Positions 26,736 through 36,443 of a stretch of 64,000 nt of DNA are shown here, piece after piece (position 1 is the first letter of the stretch; the number at the start of each line of letters is the position of its first letter). Origin of the DNA: Salipiger mangrovisoli (GTDB lineage: Bacteria; Pseudomonadota; Alphaproteobacteria; Rhodobacterales; Rhodobacteraceae). The notes below the pieces were generated by a model. The model was given only the letters and a program-made list of their open reading frames with translations. It made no database searches and was not told the DNA's origin. A program made the position numbers and the translations under genes. Location of the stretch: assembly GCF_015223355.1 (NCBI RefSeq), contig NZ_JADFFK010000014.1, positions 62,001-126,000 on the forward strand, in the 5' to 3' direction.

Positions 26736-29111
26736 TCACGCAACCGAGTTCGCTTTGTCGTGTTCAGGGTCGAGCGCTTCGGCGAGCACGTCGTCCACGG
26801 TGTCGAGCCAGACGAAAGTCAACTGGCGGCGCGCCATCTCGGGAATGTCCTCGAAGTCGGGGCGGTTACGCGCGGGCAGAAGGACACGGGTGATCCCCGC
26901 GCTCGCCGCCGCGACGACCTTTTCACGGATCCCGCCTACTGGCAGCACCAGCCCTCGCAACGAGATTTCCCCTGTCATCGCCGTATCGCTGCGCAGCTTC
27001 CGATCCAACAAGAGTGACACCAACGCCGCGAAAATCGCGGTGCCCGCGCTCGGCCCGTCCTTCGGGGTCGCTCCAGCCGGAACATGGACGTGAATGTCGG
27101 AGGTCTCGAACAGCTCCGGCGGAATCCCGAGATCGGTGGCGCGCGCCTTGACCAGCGTCACCGCCGCCTGCGCGCTCTCCCGCATCACCTCGCCAAGCTG
27201 CCCGGTGAGGATGAGGCGCCCCTTGCCCGGCACCCGGCTCGCTTCGATGAACAGGATGTCTCCGCCCACCTGTGTCCAGGCGAGGCCGGTTGCGACTCCG
27301 GGCAGGCTGGTGCGCATGGCCACCTCGTTCTCGAAGCGAGGTGTGCCGAGGATGCTCACAAGGCTGCTTGCGGCTATCGTCTGCGGCCTTGCCTCGCCGC
27401 CTGCAAAGATCACCGCCGCGTGGCGCAGCAGCGCGCCGATCTGCCGTTCGAGCCCTCTGACGCCCGCTTCGCGAGTATAGGCGCGGATGACGCACTGTAA
27501 CGCTGCGTCCTCGATCTGGACCTGCTCGGCCGTGAGCCCCGTGGCAGCAAGCTGGGCCGGCACGAGGTAGCGTTTGGCAATCTGCAGCTTTTCCTCTTCA
27601 AGGTATCCAGGCAGGGCGATGATCTCCATCCGGTCGTGCAGTGGTGCCGGAATAGTTTCAAGCGTGTTGGCAGTGCACAGAAAGACCACGTGCGACAGGT
27701 CGAAATCCATGCCGAGGTAATTGTCGTGGAAGGCTGAATTCTGCGCCGGGTCCAGAACCTCCAGCAGCGCCGCCGACGGGTCTCCGCCCAAACCACGGCC
27801 CAGCTTGTCGATCTCGTCGAGCATCAGGACACAGTTGCGCGCCCCGGCGCGGCGGATCTGCTGGATCACCATGCCGGGCATCGCCCCGACGTAAGTACGG
27901 CGATGGCCACGGATCTCGGCCTCGTCGTGTACCCCGCCGAGACTGAGGCGGGCAAAAGGTCGGTGCAGCGCCCGCGCGATGCTCTGTCCCAGCGAGGTTT
28001 TGCCCACCCCCGGCGGACCGACGAAGCACAGGATCGGTGCCTTGCCCGAGGGCGCGAGGCGGCGCACCGCCAGATACTCGATGATGCGTGCCTTGATCTT
28101 CTCGAGCCCATAGTGATCGGAATCCAGTATCTGCCGGGCCTCCGCCAGATCGATGCGAGCCTCTTCGGGAAGCCGCCACGGCAGGCCGATGATCGAGTCC
28201 AGCCAACTGCGCAGCGTCGCAGCTTCAGCGCTGCCCTGCGCCATGCCCTCGTAGCGTCCTAGCTCGGCGAGCGCCTGTCTCTCGGCCTCTTCGGACATGC
28301 CCGCCGCCATGATGGCGCGGGACAGCTCGGCGAGGTCTTCGCCACCGTTCCTACCGGTCTCGCCAAGCTCGCGGCGGATCGCGGCCAGCTGCTCGCGCAG
28401 GATCACCTCGCGATGACGTCCTTCGAGTTCCTCTCGGGCCTGTTCGCTGATCTCGCGGGTGATCCGCAGCACTTCTACGCGGCGGCTCAACTTCTGGGTC
28501 ATGGCTTCGATGCGGGCGGCGATGTCGACCGTTTCGAGGAGGTCCTGCCGCTCCTCGACCGACATGTCGGTGTAGCCCGCGGCGAGGTCGGCCAGATAAC
28601 CTGGATCGTCGATCTCGGCGACGCTTTCGGCCAGTCCCTCGGGCGCTTCCGGCAGCATATGCAACAGCCCGACCGCGAGATTTCGCAGATGCAAGAACCG
28701 CGCTTCGGTTTCGGGACGGGTGTCCGGAACCTCATCGACGGGCTCGATCCGGCCAAGCAGGAAAGGGGCCTCCGGAACCAGTTCGCGCAGGTGGAAGCGC
28801 CCGGTGCCCTGGCAAATCAAGTGATTTCCTGCATCGGAGCCCGTGACGTAGCGCAGGATCTCGGCGCGGCAGCCCATGCCATGCAGCCCCGCGGCGTCCG
28901 GCATGTCGTCTTCGGGGTTGCGCTGCAGGATGATGCCGACCGGCAAATCATCCCGCACCGCACGCTCGATCCCGGCAAGCGTCGAGCGCCGCCGCACGGC
29001 GAGCGGGAAGACGGTGCCGGGGAAAGCCACGAAATTGCGGACGGGCAGGAGGATCAGCGCGTCCTGCGGTATCTCGAAACCCTCCGGCGGCTTGGCGGCT
29101 TTCTCGCTCAT
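26736..29111 (-). CDS. lon: ATP-dependent protease Lon
   Basis: A 791-residue Lon protease with all parts. The N-terminal substrate domain starts LILLPVRNFVAFPGTVFPLA. The AAA+ module has Walker A GPPGVGKTSLGQSIARAL, Walker B LMLDEIDKLG and HRRTYVGAMPGMVIQ. The C-terminal Ser-Lys protease has PKDGPSAGTAIF (nucleophile Ser) and GGIREKVVAAASAGI (Lys). The start at 29111 has GGAGGG 6 bases upstream and overlaps the stop of the upstream Hsp20-like gene (ATGA), so the two are translated together. Rhodobacteral genomes usually have another, housekeeping lon beside clpX-like genes, so this is probably an accessory stress copy (inference). Confidence 0.93.
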   Translation of the reverse strand: MSEKAAKPPEGFEIPQDALILLPVRNFVAFPGTVFPLAVRRRSTLAGIERAVRDDLPVGIILQRNPEDDMPDAAGLHGMGCRAEILRYVTGSDAGNHLICQGTGRFHLRELVPEAPFLLGRIEPVDEVPDTRPETEARFLHLRNLAVGLLHMLPEAPEGLAESVAEIDDPGYLADLAAGYTDMSVEERQDLLETVDIAARIEAMTQKLSRRVEVLRITREISEQAREELEGRHREVILREQLAAIRRELGETGRNGGEDLAELSRAIMAAGMSEEAERQALAELGRYEGMAQGSAEAATLRSWLDSIIGLPWRLPEEARIDLAEARQILDSDHYGLEKIKARIIEYLAVRRLAPSGKAPILCFVGPPGVGKTSLGQSIARALHRPFARLSLGGVHDEAEIRGHRRTYVGAMPGMVIQQIRRAGARNCVLMLDEIDKLGRGLGGDPSAALLEVLDPAQNSAFHDNYLGMDFDLSHVVFLCTANTLETIPAPLHDRMEIIALPGYLEEEKLQIAKRYLVPAQLAATGLTAEQVQIEDAALQCVIRAYTREAGVRGLERQIGALLRHAAVIFAGGEARPQTIAASSLVSILGTPRFENEVAMRTSLPGVATGLAWTQVGGDILFIEASRVPGKGRLILTGQLGEVMRESAQAAVTLVKARATDLGIPPELFETSDIHVHVPAGATPKDGPSAGTAIFAALVSLLLDRKLRSDTAMTGEISLRGLVLPVGGIREKVVAAASAGITRVLLPARNRPDFEDIPEMARRQLTFVWLDTVDDVLAEALDPEHDKANSVA

Positions 29112-29512
29112 TGCGATCCCTCCGGAAGCTTGGTGAGCCGAAGGATCAGGCAGCCCGGCGCGGTTTCGCGCGATATCTTGTAGGGCACGTCGGGGATTAG
29201 CACCCGGCGCTCGAACTTTCCCCATGGCAGTTCGAGGCGGAGGATGGAGGCGTGACGCAGCTCAGCGGGACGTGGCCTGAGACCGCGCAGGATCAGCGTC
29301 CCGCCGGTGACCTCGACCTCCACAGAGGCAGGATCGACCCCTGGCAGCACCACATAGGCGAGCAATTCCGTGGCGGTCTCGATGAGATCCAGCGGCGGCT
29401 CCCAAGTCATTGGCTGGCTGATCCCGAAGCCAAGCCTGCGCAGTTCGTCGAGCCGACCCAAACGATGCAAAGCATCCGCGAGCATTCGGTTCTGTATGGA
29501 TTTCGAGATCAT
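29108..29512 (-). CDS. Hsp20-like protein coupled to lon
   Basis: A 134-residue protein with a weak alpha-crystallin domain: WEPPLDLIETATELLAYVVL, DPASVEVEVTGGTLILRGLR and RRVLIPDVPYKISRETAPGC lead to a final LILRLTK strand. It lacks the GVLTVTLPK of classical Hsp20 and is closer to the divergent Hsp20/CS-like proteins found next to lon in proteobacteria. It starts with MISKSIQNRMLADALHRLG; GGAG lies 8 bases before ATG. Its stop overlaps the lon start, so it may hand clients to this Lon or regulate it (inference). Confidence 0.75.
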   Translation of the reverse strand: MISKSIQNRMLADALHRLGRLDELRRLGFGISQPMTWEPPLDLIETATELLAYVVLPGVDPASVEVEVTGGTLILRGLRPRPAELRHASILRLELPWGKFERRVLIPDVPYKISRETAPGCLILRLTKLPEGSQ

Positions 29513-29623
29513 CTGAGGGGCTCCGGACCGCTGCCCCCTTGTCTGCGCCCTTTGGCAGCCCCCCGCATTGTCGTTGCGCAATTGCCTTCAACGCAGCAGG
29601 CGCATCGCGAGATGCGCGCCACG

Positions 29624-30230
29624 TTACCTGTCTGTGGGCAGCGGCGCGATCGCCGTACGCAGGTCACGATCAACGGCAATGGCGACGGCGAGAATACCAG
29701 CGCCACCACCCTGGGTGATCAGCGCGAGACGCGGTCCGTGGCTGCGTTGCCTCCCGGCAAAGACCTGAGCGGCTGCATGAAGGTCCCCGAGGCTGTTGAC
29801 CCGTTGCGGGCCCGTTTGCTCTATCGCGGCCCCTAACACCGCTTGGCTGCCCATCTGAGCGGCAGTATTGCTGTGCGCCGCCTTTCGTCCGCTCTCATGC
29901 TGGCCCGCCTTCGGCACCACCACAGGTTTCTGCGCAGTGATCCTGTTTTGCGCGGCGAGGAAGCCCGGCGGGCGGCGGCCCGTCTCCGTGTAGAGCAAGA
30001 CCGTCTCGGCCCTTCGGTCATCTGCGAGGTGCCGCAGCACATCGCTGAAGCCCAGATCGAGCATATTTCCCATCGACACCATGGCCGAAAGCCCGAAAAC
30101 AGGGTCGCCGCGTGCCGGGTGCCCGCTTTGGCGCAATCGTATGGGATATCGGGCACGGTGGGGGCTGGAGTGGCGATGACCGCAAGGCCGACCGGAGTCG
30201 CGGCGCGGAAACCCGCGACGGAAGTGAGGG
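29624..30230 (-). pseudogene. remnant of NDP-forming acetyl-CoA ligase-type gene
   Basis: Two frames on the minus strand carry pieces of one protein of the ADP-forming acetate-CoA ligase/Pat-type family. The upstream piece has GLAVIATPAPTVPDIPYDCA and KAGTRHAATLFSGF from the CoA-binding domain. The downstream piece, in another frame, has SAMVSMGNMLDLGFSDVLRH, TVLLYTETGR, KPVVVPKAGQHESGRKAAHS and RLALITQGGGAGILA from the succinyl-CoA-ligase-like domain. The beginning, the ATP-grasp part and any acetyltransferase part are missing and there are frame changes, so it is a decayed fragment. Confidence 0.7.
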
Positions 30231-30787
30231 GCGAACAAGGAGCCACGGCTCGCGCGCGCATTACCGGCCCGCGTCCGCACCGCAAAAACGCCGCGGGCAA
30301 AGTCACTTACTTCGACAGCAATCAGGAAATCGCGGTCCTGAAATCATGAGTTGGTCGGTGACCGGGGTCCGAGTTGCCGAGAGCGTGCGCCTGTGATTGG
30401 CGGGCGGTTCACGCCATTGCCCAAGGCCTGTCGTAGAACTTCGTCATCCTGCTGCGGCGCATTGCATCTTCTACCCACGGTCGCAGCTGACCTGCCGCAA
30501 TCGGCAAGCCCGGGGGCAGCAATCCTTCGCTGCATTCATCGGATCACCGCGCTCTTGTTCGACCTATTGCCATCCGGAAGCAGCCCGCCCCAGGGGCCGT
30601 CAAAGCGGAACATTGATGAGCGTCAATTGCCGAAATGAACCAAGCTAAACGACTGATCTATCGCATATCTTCGCAACATACCCGACCGCTTGGCACCGCG
30701 TGCACCTTGGTAGTTGACCGGCGTCAATGATGCATTCGATGCCATGGTGAGAGGCTTCCGAAGATCGATTTTCGGGAGGATCTCCAT
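30231..30787. other. gene-free stretch with FNR-type promoter site
   Basis: No supported gene; the only clear element is the FNR-type box at 30714. Confidence 0.35.
30714..30727. promoter_or_regulatory. FNR-type box TTGAC-CGGC-GTCAA
   Basis: Identical 14-mer to the site at 1035, including the following ATG trinucleotide. Its centre is about 67 bases before the start at 30788, nearly the same spacing as at 1035/1108. Confidence 0.7.
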
Positions 30788-31981
30788 ATGCGTGATTTCA
30801 TCAATGATCCCATCCTCGCCTCCGTCTCCGCAGAACTGATAGCGGCGGTCGGGCGCGGCTCCGGCTCGGGCAATGGCGGGGGCAACGGGAACGGCAATGG
30901 AGACGGCGGTCACGGCGGCGGCGGGCAGGGCAATGGGAGCGGCAAGCCCCAGGGAGCGGGGACCATGAAGGGCGACCTTTACGGCGACCAATATGTGCTG
31001 CTCCGCGACCTCGACCCGAGCGACGGTGGCGGCAATGGCGAAGCTGTGCTCGACACCTTCAACACAGAGGCGCAGCCGGTGCTGGTGGGCGTCGACCCGG
31101 CAAATCCGGACGACCCGTTCCCGATCTACTTCGAGGAGGACGCCGAGGGCGATTACGAGCTTCCGGCTCTGATGCTGCCGTTCGTGCAGGAAGTGGAACT
31201 CGACCGCGCCAACGTCGCGCGCGCGCCTGCCTCGGTCATGGCCCATGCGCTGGAGGAGGCGCTCGGCAAGGTCGAGACCGCTGACGAGATCACCACCGAC
31301 ACCGCGGGCCGGATCATGTACAGCACCGATGGTGGTGCAACCTTTGCGACAATCGACTCGCCGCTCGAGAACCTCGCGCTTTACCAGCACCTTATGACGA
31401 CGTCAGGCGGCTCTGCGGGGGCCTGGCCCGATGTGACCGACACGTGGGAGCAACCCTTCCTCGATCTCCTGGGCGGCAACATGACCGATCCCGATTGGGA
31501 TCCGTCGGCGCTGCTTGGCGCCGCATGGAGCAAGGAAGGCAAGATCACGCTCGACGCGCTGCTCTACGAGAACACCACGCTGGGCGTGAATGTGGCCGAC
31601 AGCGCAACCGGGGAGGTCGACTATTTCGACTTCAGCGATCCCGCGGGCGAGCTTTACGACTATGACCGTCAAGCCACCTACGAGAACGTGTGGCTGCGCT
31701 GGATCGTGATCGAGGGAGACGATCCTAAGTTCGCCTACGGCAATGTGTATGACGCGGTCTTTGATGAGCAGCCGTGGCAGGACGAGATGCTGGTGATCGT
31801 CCCTGGCGCTACGCCCGAGGAGGATACCTTCGACGCGGTCCCTGCTCTGCTTTCGGGGGTCAACGACTTCGCGCAGGCTGCCGACGACACACGGGCGGTG
31901 ATCGAGTTCATCCATGCAAGGTCGGCTGAGGAGATCGACTTCGCCGATATTCCAGTCGAGGACGCTGCCTTGGTTCTCTGA
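30788..31981 (+). CDS. unrecognised Gly/Asn-rich protein
   Basis: A 397-residue acidic protein that I do not recognise. A short helical start (MRDFINDPILASVSAELIAA) is followed by a glycine/asparagine-rich low-complexity stretch (about 23-60). A long soluble region then has many aromatic and acidic residues (QYVLLRDLDPSDGG, PIYFEEDAEGDYELPALMLP, WLRWIVIEGDDPKFAYGNVY). There is no signal peptide or membrane helix. The short N-terminal leader and Gly-rich region, with an RTX-type gene directly downstream, suggest a surface or type-I-exported protein, but this is inference. The ribosome site is GGGAGG, 8 bases upstream. A perfect FNR-type box lies about 67 bases before the start. Confidence 0.6.
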   Translation: MRDFINDPILASVSAELIAAVGRGSGSGNGGGNGNGNGDGGHGGGGQGNGSGKPQGAGTMKGDLYGDQYVLLRDLDPSDGGGNGEAVLDTFNTEAQPVLVGVDPANPDDPFPIYFEEDAEGDYELPALMLPFVQEVELDRANVARAPASVMAHALEEALGKVETADEITTDTAGRIMYSTDGGATFATIDSPLENLALYQHLMTTSGGSAGAWPDVTDTWEQPFLDLLGGNMTDPDWDPSALLGAAWSKEGKITLDALLYENTTLGVNVADSATGEVDYFDFSDPAGELYDYDRQATYENVWLRWIVIEGDDPKFAYGNVYDAVFDEQPWQDEMLVIVPGATPEEDTFDAVPALLSGVNDFAQAADDTRAVIEFIHARSAEEIDFADIPVEDAALVL

Positions 31982-32076
31982 GGCCCCGCGCATTTGGGCA
32001 TCTCCGGCAGAGCAGGGGATGCCCGTGTCCGGCTCGATTGGGCGCTGGACGGCAACTATGACTCTTGGAGTGAGGC

Positions 32077-32817
32077 ATGACCGGCATTTCTCAACACGCG
32101 GTATCTGCGCCGGGGCGAGCGGCGGTGCGCGACATCGTGGCGCTCGGAGAGGAGTCTCACGCGGACGAACCCCTCGCCGTTCTGGGCACCAACGGACCCG
32201 ACGACATTCAGACCGGCGGCGGGCCTCAGTATATTCTCGGGCTCAATGGGGCGGATGTGATCCACGCCGGGGGCGGCCCGGATGAGGTCGAGGGCGGCAA
32301 TGGATCGGACGCGCTCTATGGGCAGGGTGGCCCTGACACGCTGCGCGGCGGCAAAGGTGAGGATACCCTGGAAGGCGGCCCCTCTCCTGACCTGCTCGAA
32401 GGCGGGAATGGTGACGATGTTCTGGCGGGTGGTATTGCCGCGGACACGCTGATTGGCGGGCACGGCGAAGACACCTTCGTGTTCCGCGCCGCCAACGAGG
32501 CTCCGGCCCGCGGCAGCGACGAAGACGAAGCACACGAGGGGGACGGTGGCGGAGACGATCACGCTGGCGGTGGCCAGGAGACGATTGCCGACTTCAAGCC
32601 TGGCACCGATCTTGTGGATGTCAGCGCGATCGGCAGCATCGTCGCCTTTGCGGCAGGACCAGCCACCTACTGCGTCTGGGCCGAACAACAGGGTGCGGAC
32701 ACGATGCTCTACGTTGACACCGACGGTGTCCTTGCCGGAGACCAGCCCGCCGAGATGAGCATCCTGCTGCTGAACGTTGATGCAACCATGCTCTCGGAGG
32801 GTGATTTCCTATTTTGA
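32077..32817 (+). CDS. small RTX (haemolysin-type Ca-binding repeat) protein
   Basis: A 246-residue acidic protein. Residues about 36-130 hold consecutive nonapeptide repeats of the GGxGxDxLxx type (such as GGNGSDALYGQGGPDTLRGG and GGNGDDVLAGG), which bind calcium in a beta-roll outside the cell. Then come GEDTFVF and, after an acidic insert, ETIADFKPGTDLVDVS, the usual post-RTX fold. The C-terminal segment MSILLLNVDATMLSEGDFLF resembles an uncleaved type I secretion signal. There is no N-terminal signal peptide, as expected for that route, and no ABC exporter in this window. It lies 95 bases after the Gly/Asn-rich gene and may share its transcript. Confidence 0.8.
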   Translation: MTGISQHAVSAPGRAAVRDIVALGEESHADEPLAVLGTNGPDDIQTGGGPQYILGLNGADVIHAGGGPDEVEGGNGSDALYGQGGPDTLRGGKGEDTLEGGPSPDLLEGGNGDDVLAGGIAADTLIGGHGEDTFVFRAANEAPARGSDEDEAHEGDGGGDDHAGGGQETIADFKPGTDLVDVSAIGSIVAFAAGPATYCVWAEQQGADTMLYVDTDGVLAGDQPAEMSILLLNVDATMLSEGDFLF

Positions 32818-32989
32818 GCAATCACTTGTCGGATGTCTTGATGCGAGGCAAGGACGCAAATCCGACGTCGTGGCGTATTGCGCATCTGAGCTGCGCAAGG
32901 ATTGCATGAAGGACTCGCTGACCGCGCTTCGCGAGCCTGATCGATGGTCTAGGGTGGTCACACCGTGGCCTTTTCTGGGAGGCAAATCC

Positions 32990-33343
32990 ATGCCTGAAGA
33001 AGGAGATCTGCCGAGAAACTCATCCGGCGCAACCGATCGTAGGAGCGGCTTTTTGCTTCTCGCGGCGGTCTCGTCCGCGTCCCCGCAATCGCACCGCGCT
33101 TACCTCGTCGCCACATTGTTCCCGCGTTGCCGCACCACGAACGGCGCGCAAAGCAGAGAGCGCCGCCTGCGGCTCGCCGACCCGCCAGGGCCCACGCCGG
33201 TCGCACCGCCGTCCGTGCCCGAAGAAACGCCAGCGCTTCCGCAAGAGGCCCCGGAGCGCCCAAGGGAGGCACCGCCCGCAGCGCCCAGCGAAACCCCAGA
33301 GATGCCGTTGGAATTTCCGGCCGATCTGCCGCCGGAGTTCTGA
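32990..33343 (+). CDS. small proline-rich protein
   Basis: A possible 117-residue protein supported by a good ribosome site (GGGAGG, 7 bases before ATG) and a coherent proline/glutamate-rich tail (about 66-117: repeats of PPxxPxEAP, PETPEMP and PADLPPEF). The tail resembles those of small proline-rich proteins in alphaproteobacteria. The first half is basic with no clear fold. No family can be named. Confidence 0.4.
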   Translation: MPEEGDLPRNSSGATDRRSGFLLLAAVSSASPQSHRAYLVATLFPRCRTTNGAQSRERRLRLADPPGPTPVAPPSVPEETPALPQEAPERPREAPPAAPSETPEMPLEFPADLPPEF

Positions 33344-33715
33344 CCTATGCTGGCGTCGGTCCCGCAGCACGGCTGCCCCGCAGTGTCCACGATTGACCGG
33401 CGACAATGCATGTCGCCCCAGCATCCGGCATCATTGTGATGTCGGATCGTCGCGCCGCCCCACTCGAAGGTTTGCAGGGAGGCGTCCCGCAACGTGAGTG
33501 GAGCCTTCGAGGAAGCGTTGAGGCGACGATCCGACGCATCCGCCATCGAGGACGGCCACCTCTTTCCGTTGACGGCCGCCACCAGGCGTCTTGGCCTGAA
33601 CATCGTGGAGTTCCCACAGGCATTGATCCGCGTCATTCCGCGCAAGGGCTCATGATGGCATTCTGACCGGGCGGGTCGCCAGCTTGCCTGCGCGCGCGAT
33701 AGGGAAGGGGTCGAC
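33344..33715. other. gap with near-FNR site and unassigned frame fragment
   Basis: TTGACCGGCGACAA at 33393-33406 differs by one base from the boxes at 1035 and 30714. A coding-like plus-strand fragment follows (about 33500-33650, including GHLFPLTAATRRLGLNIVEF) with no clear start and no family that I recognise; it may be the end of a decayed gene. Confidence 0.3.
33393..33406. promoter_or_regulatory. FNR-type box with one mismatch (TTGAC-CGGC-GACAA)
   Basis: This shares twelve consecutive bases around the core with the two perfect boxes except for one T-to-A change. The next recognisable gene (33716) is a pseudogene, so the site may be a relic. Confidence 0.4.
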
Positions 33716-34396
33716 ATGACACATGTCGTCGTTCTCGGCGCCGGTTTCGCAGGTGCCCTCATGGCCCACGAACTCCGGGAGCGTCTGGGTCCGGATCACC
33801 AGATCGGTGTCGTCAGCACGGGGTCCAGCTACAGCGTCCTGCCCTCAAACCCTTGGGTCGCCTTGGGCTGGCGCAACCCGTCGGACATCGAAGTGGACCT
33901 TGCAGGGCCGCGGGAGCGGCGCGATATCCGGCTCTATCCGGAGGGTGCCGCGCGTATGCATCTTGCGGAAAGCATCATGGGGTTTTTCGGCGGCGCGTGC
34001 GGGGCCTGTGAGTTCACCTTCATCGTCGACACCGCGCCTCGGCGGGCGAAAGCGCGTGACCGGGTGCCGATGACCTTCGTGACCTCCGAGCCCTGTATCG
34101 GCCATCTCGGGCTCGACGGGGTGAGTGATACCAGGGGTCTGCTCGAAGGCGAGATGCGCAACCACCCCATGAAATGGATCACCCATGCGCGCGTCGTCGC
34201 GCAGCCGCAGATCCCGCCGCGCGGTGTGGACTGGGCCTCTTCAGGCAAATGGGTGCATTCCGCCAAGATCGTCTTCTAGATGTACGTTTTGCACGAGATC
34301 CGCGTTGGAAAGTCCCAGCCGTTCTATGAGCAACTGATGATGAAGGCGCTTGGGATCGACAAGGTGAAGGACACCCATATCGAGGGGCCTGCGCCG
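33716..34396 (+). pseudogene. sulfide:quinone oxidoreductase-like FAD gene, decayed
   Basis: The N-terminus is a dinucleotide-binding fold typical of sulfide:quinone reductases (MTHVVVLGAGFAGALMAHEL, then YSVLPSNPWVALGWRNPSDI). After this the protein jumps to a later part (EFTFIVDTAPRRAKARDRVP, FVTSEPCIGHLGLDGVSDTR, MKWITHARV), so a large internal portion has been lost. A TAG stop at 34277-34279 interrupts the C-terminal segment, which continues in the same frame as FYEQLMMKALGIDKVKD. About 227 residues remain of an expected 400 or more. The deletion plus the stop make it inactive. Confidence 0.72.
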
Positions 34397-34442
34397 CAGG
34401 GGCCGCGGCATTTTCGCCGCATGAAGCTCAGGAGGAATGGCA

Positions 34443-35810
34443 ATGAAGCTCTCGTTTCATGGTGCGGCGCGGCAGGTCACCGGATCGTGCCATCTCGTCT
34501 CGGTTGCCGGAAAGCGCATCCTCATCGATTGCGGCATGTTTCAGGGCGCACACGAGTTGCACGACGAGAACGCCGCCGATTTCGGCTTCGATCCGGCCAA
34601 GATCGACATGCTTCTGCTGACCCACGCGCATCTCGATCATTGCGGGCGCATTCCGCTGCTGGTGAAACGCGGGTTTTCCGGGCCGATCATCGCCACTGGC
34701 GCAACCCGCGATCTGGCCCGGCTGGTGATGATGGACTCGGCCCATCTCCATGAAGAGGAGGCGCGCCGCTACCGGCGCCACGGCCAGCGCATCGACGCGC
34801 TCTACGACCGCCTCGATGCGCTGGACGCGGTGGCGCTCTTTGGCCGCGCCGCGCAGTACGGCAAGCCGCTCGATCTTTTTCCGGGGATCACCGTGACCTT
34901 TCTCGAAGCGGGGCACATCCTCGGCTCGGCCTCTATTCTCCTGGAATTGTCAGAAGGGGAGCGCCATCGGCGCCTGCTGTTCTCCGGCGACATCGGCCCC
35001 GGCGGACGGCCGCTTCTGAATGATCCCGCGCCGCCGACCGGAGTGGACGCCGTGGTGATGGAGACAACCTATGGCGACCGCGATCACCGGTCGCTGGACG
35101 AGTCGATCGACGAGTTCTACGAGGCGATCCGAGACGCCCGAACCCGCGGTGGCAACGTGGTAATTCCGACCTTCGCACTCGAGCGGGCGCAGGAGTTGCT
35201 CTGGTACCTGCGCGCGGGTTTCGAAGAGGGGCGGATCGAGCCCGGGCTGTCCCTTTATCTCGACTCTCCGATGGCGATATCCGCGACCCGGATCTTCGGG
35301 CGCCACCCCGAGGCCATGGGCCCGGCACCAGCGCGGATGGTCCACAGTGGCCGAGATCCCTTCTGGCTGCCCGGCCTTGAATTCACCCAGGAGGCGCGCG
35401 ACTCGATGGCGCTCAACACGGTCCGGTCGGGTGCGCTGATCATGGCGGGGTCGGGCATGTGCACTGGCGGGCGGGTTCGCCACCACCTGCGCCACAATCT
35501 CGGCAATGCCGGGGCCAGCATCATCTTCGTCGGTTTCGCCGCCGAGGGCACGCTGGCCCGCATCATTATCGACGGCGCGAAGGCGGTGAAGCTCTTTGGC
35601 GACGAGGTCCCGGTGCGGGCCCGGATTCACACGATCAACGGCTTCTCCGCCCATGCCGGGCGCGCACAGCTTAAAGCCTGGCACGCCAAGCTGGGGTCGC
35701 CGCATCAGACGTTCCTTGTCCATGGCGAGGCCAAGACGATGGAGAGCCTTGCCGGCGACCTCCAAGGATTGGTGCACCGACCGAGGATGGCGTCGGAATA
35801 TGAGATTTAG
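34443..35810 (+). CDS. MBL-fold beta-CASP ribonuclease-like protein
   Basis: A 455-residue metallo-beta-lactamase/beta-CASP protein of the CPSF73-like (RNA-processing exonuclease) group. It begins MKLSFHGAARQVTGSCHLV and has the metal motif THAHLDHCGRIP, AGHILGSASILLEL, SGDIGPGGRPLL, the beta-CASP ETTYGDRDH and PTFALERAQELL, MAGSGMCTGGR and the last His motif in TINGFSAHAGR. These supply the zinc ligands and catalytic residues. Bacterial members act on RNA, but the substrate here is unknown. The second of two ATGs is chosen because GGAGG is 7 bases before it and only 1 base before the first. Confidence 0.88.
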   Translation: MKLSFHGAARQVTGSCHLVSVAGKRILIDCGMFQGAHELHDENAADFGFDPAKIDMLLLTHAHLDHCGRIPLLVKRGFSGPIIATGATRDLARLVMMDSAHLHEEEARRYRRHGQRIDALYDRLDALDAVALFGRAAQYGKPLDLFPGITVTFLEAGHILGSASILLELSEGERHRRLLFSGDIGPGGRPLLNDPAPPTGVDAVVMETTYGDRDHRSLDESIDEFYEAIRDARTRGGNVVIPTFALERAQELLWYLRAGFEEGRIEPGLSLYLDSPMAISATRIFGRHPEAMGPAPARMVHSGRDPFWLPGLEFTQEARDSMALNTVRSGALIMAGSGMCTGGRVRHHLRHNLGNAGASIIFVGFAAEGTLARIIIDGAKAVKLFGDEVPVRARIHTINGFSAHAGRAQLKAWHAKLGSPHQTFLVHGEAKTMESLAGDLQGLVHRPRMASEYEI

Positions 35811-35829
35811 GTGGTTCCGCCTCTCGCGG

Positions 35830-36166
35830 AGATCAGACGCAAGGCACCTTCGTCACCGATCTCAGTGCCGAGGAGCTTATGGAGCGTTTCGAGGTGGTGG
35901 CCGAGATCGAGGCGCTCTGCGCGTCGCTCGCCTGCCGCCGCAGTGCCCGACAACAGCATCGCAGGGATCGGGCGCGCCATGCAGGGCTGCGAGGTAGCGG
36001 CGGGCGGCTCGATCTCGATGCTTATTGCAGCGAAAACATCGAGTTCCACCGCGCAATCCACGCTGCCTTGGGGCAACGCGTTCCTCGCCATCGAGGCAGC
36101 GCGGCCGCCATGACCGATCATTTCGAAACCGCAATCTCCGTCCTCATCCGGGCGGGGGCGACGTGA
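35830..36166 (+). pseudogene. GntR-family (FCD) regulator remnant
   Basis: A fragment of a GntR-type regulator's ligand domain can be read in one frame: QGTFVTDLSAEELMERFEVV then AEIEALCASLACRR, and later AYCSENIEFHRAIHAALGQR. The DNA-binding part is absent and the middle is out of frame, so it is a remnant lying just after the MBL nuclease gene. Confidence 0.55.
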
Positions 36167-36443
36167 TGCGAAGAAAGATCGTGGAAACCGGGCAAGTGCG
36201 GAAGGGGCTAGACCGACGTGCCTTCGGTCACCAAGGTTCCGTCGGCGCGATTTCACTTCGTTCAACCTGGGATCGGACAGGTGCACTTTCGCGCATACGG
36301 TAAGCAGCAAAGACGCGCCGATCGGTGGGTAGCCAGTCATTGTAATTACATAATGTGCATTATCCGTGCGCTGGTATGTGACCGGTGTGCGCTCGCATCA
36401 AGTGCGACTCCCCCTTAGAGAACGGATAGTTTTCTAGCGCAGA

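Noticed and set aside
33100-33762. Minus-strand open frame of 220 codons
   Set aside because: It spans two different plus-strand features, has no ribosome site and its composition looks random.
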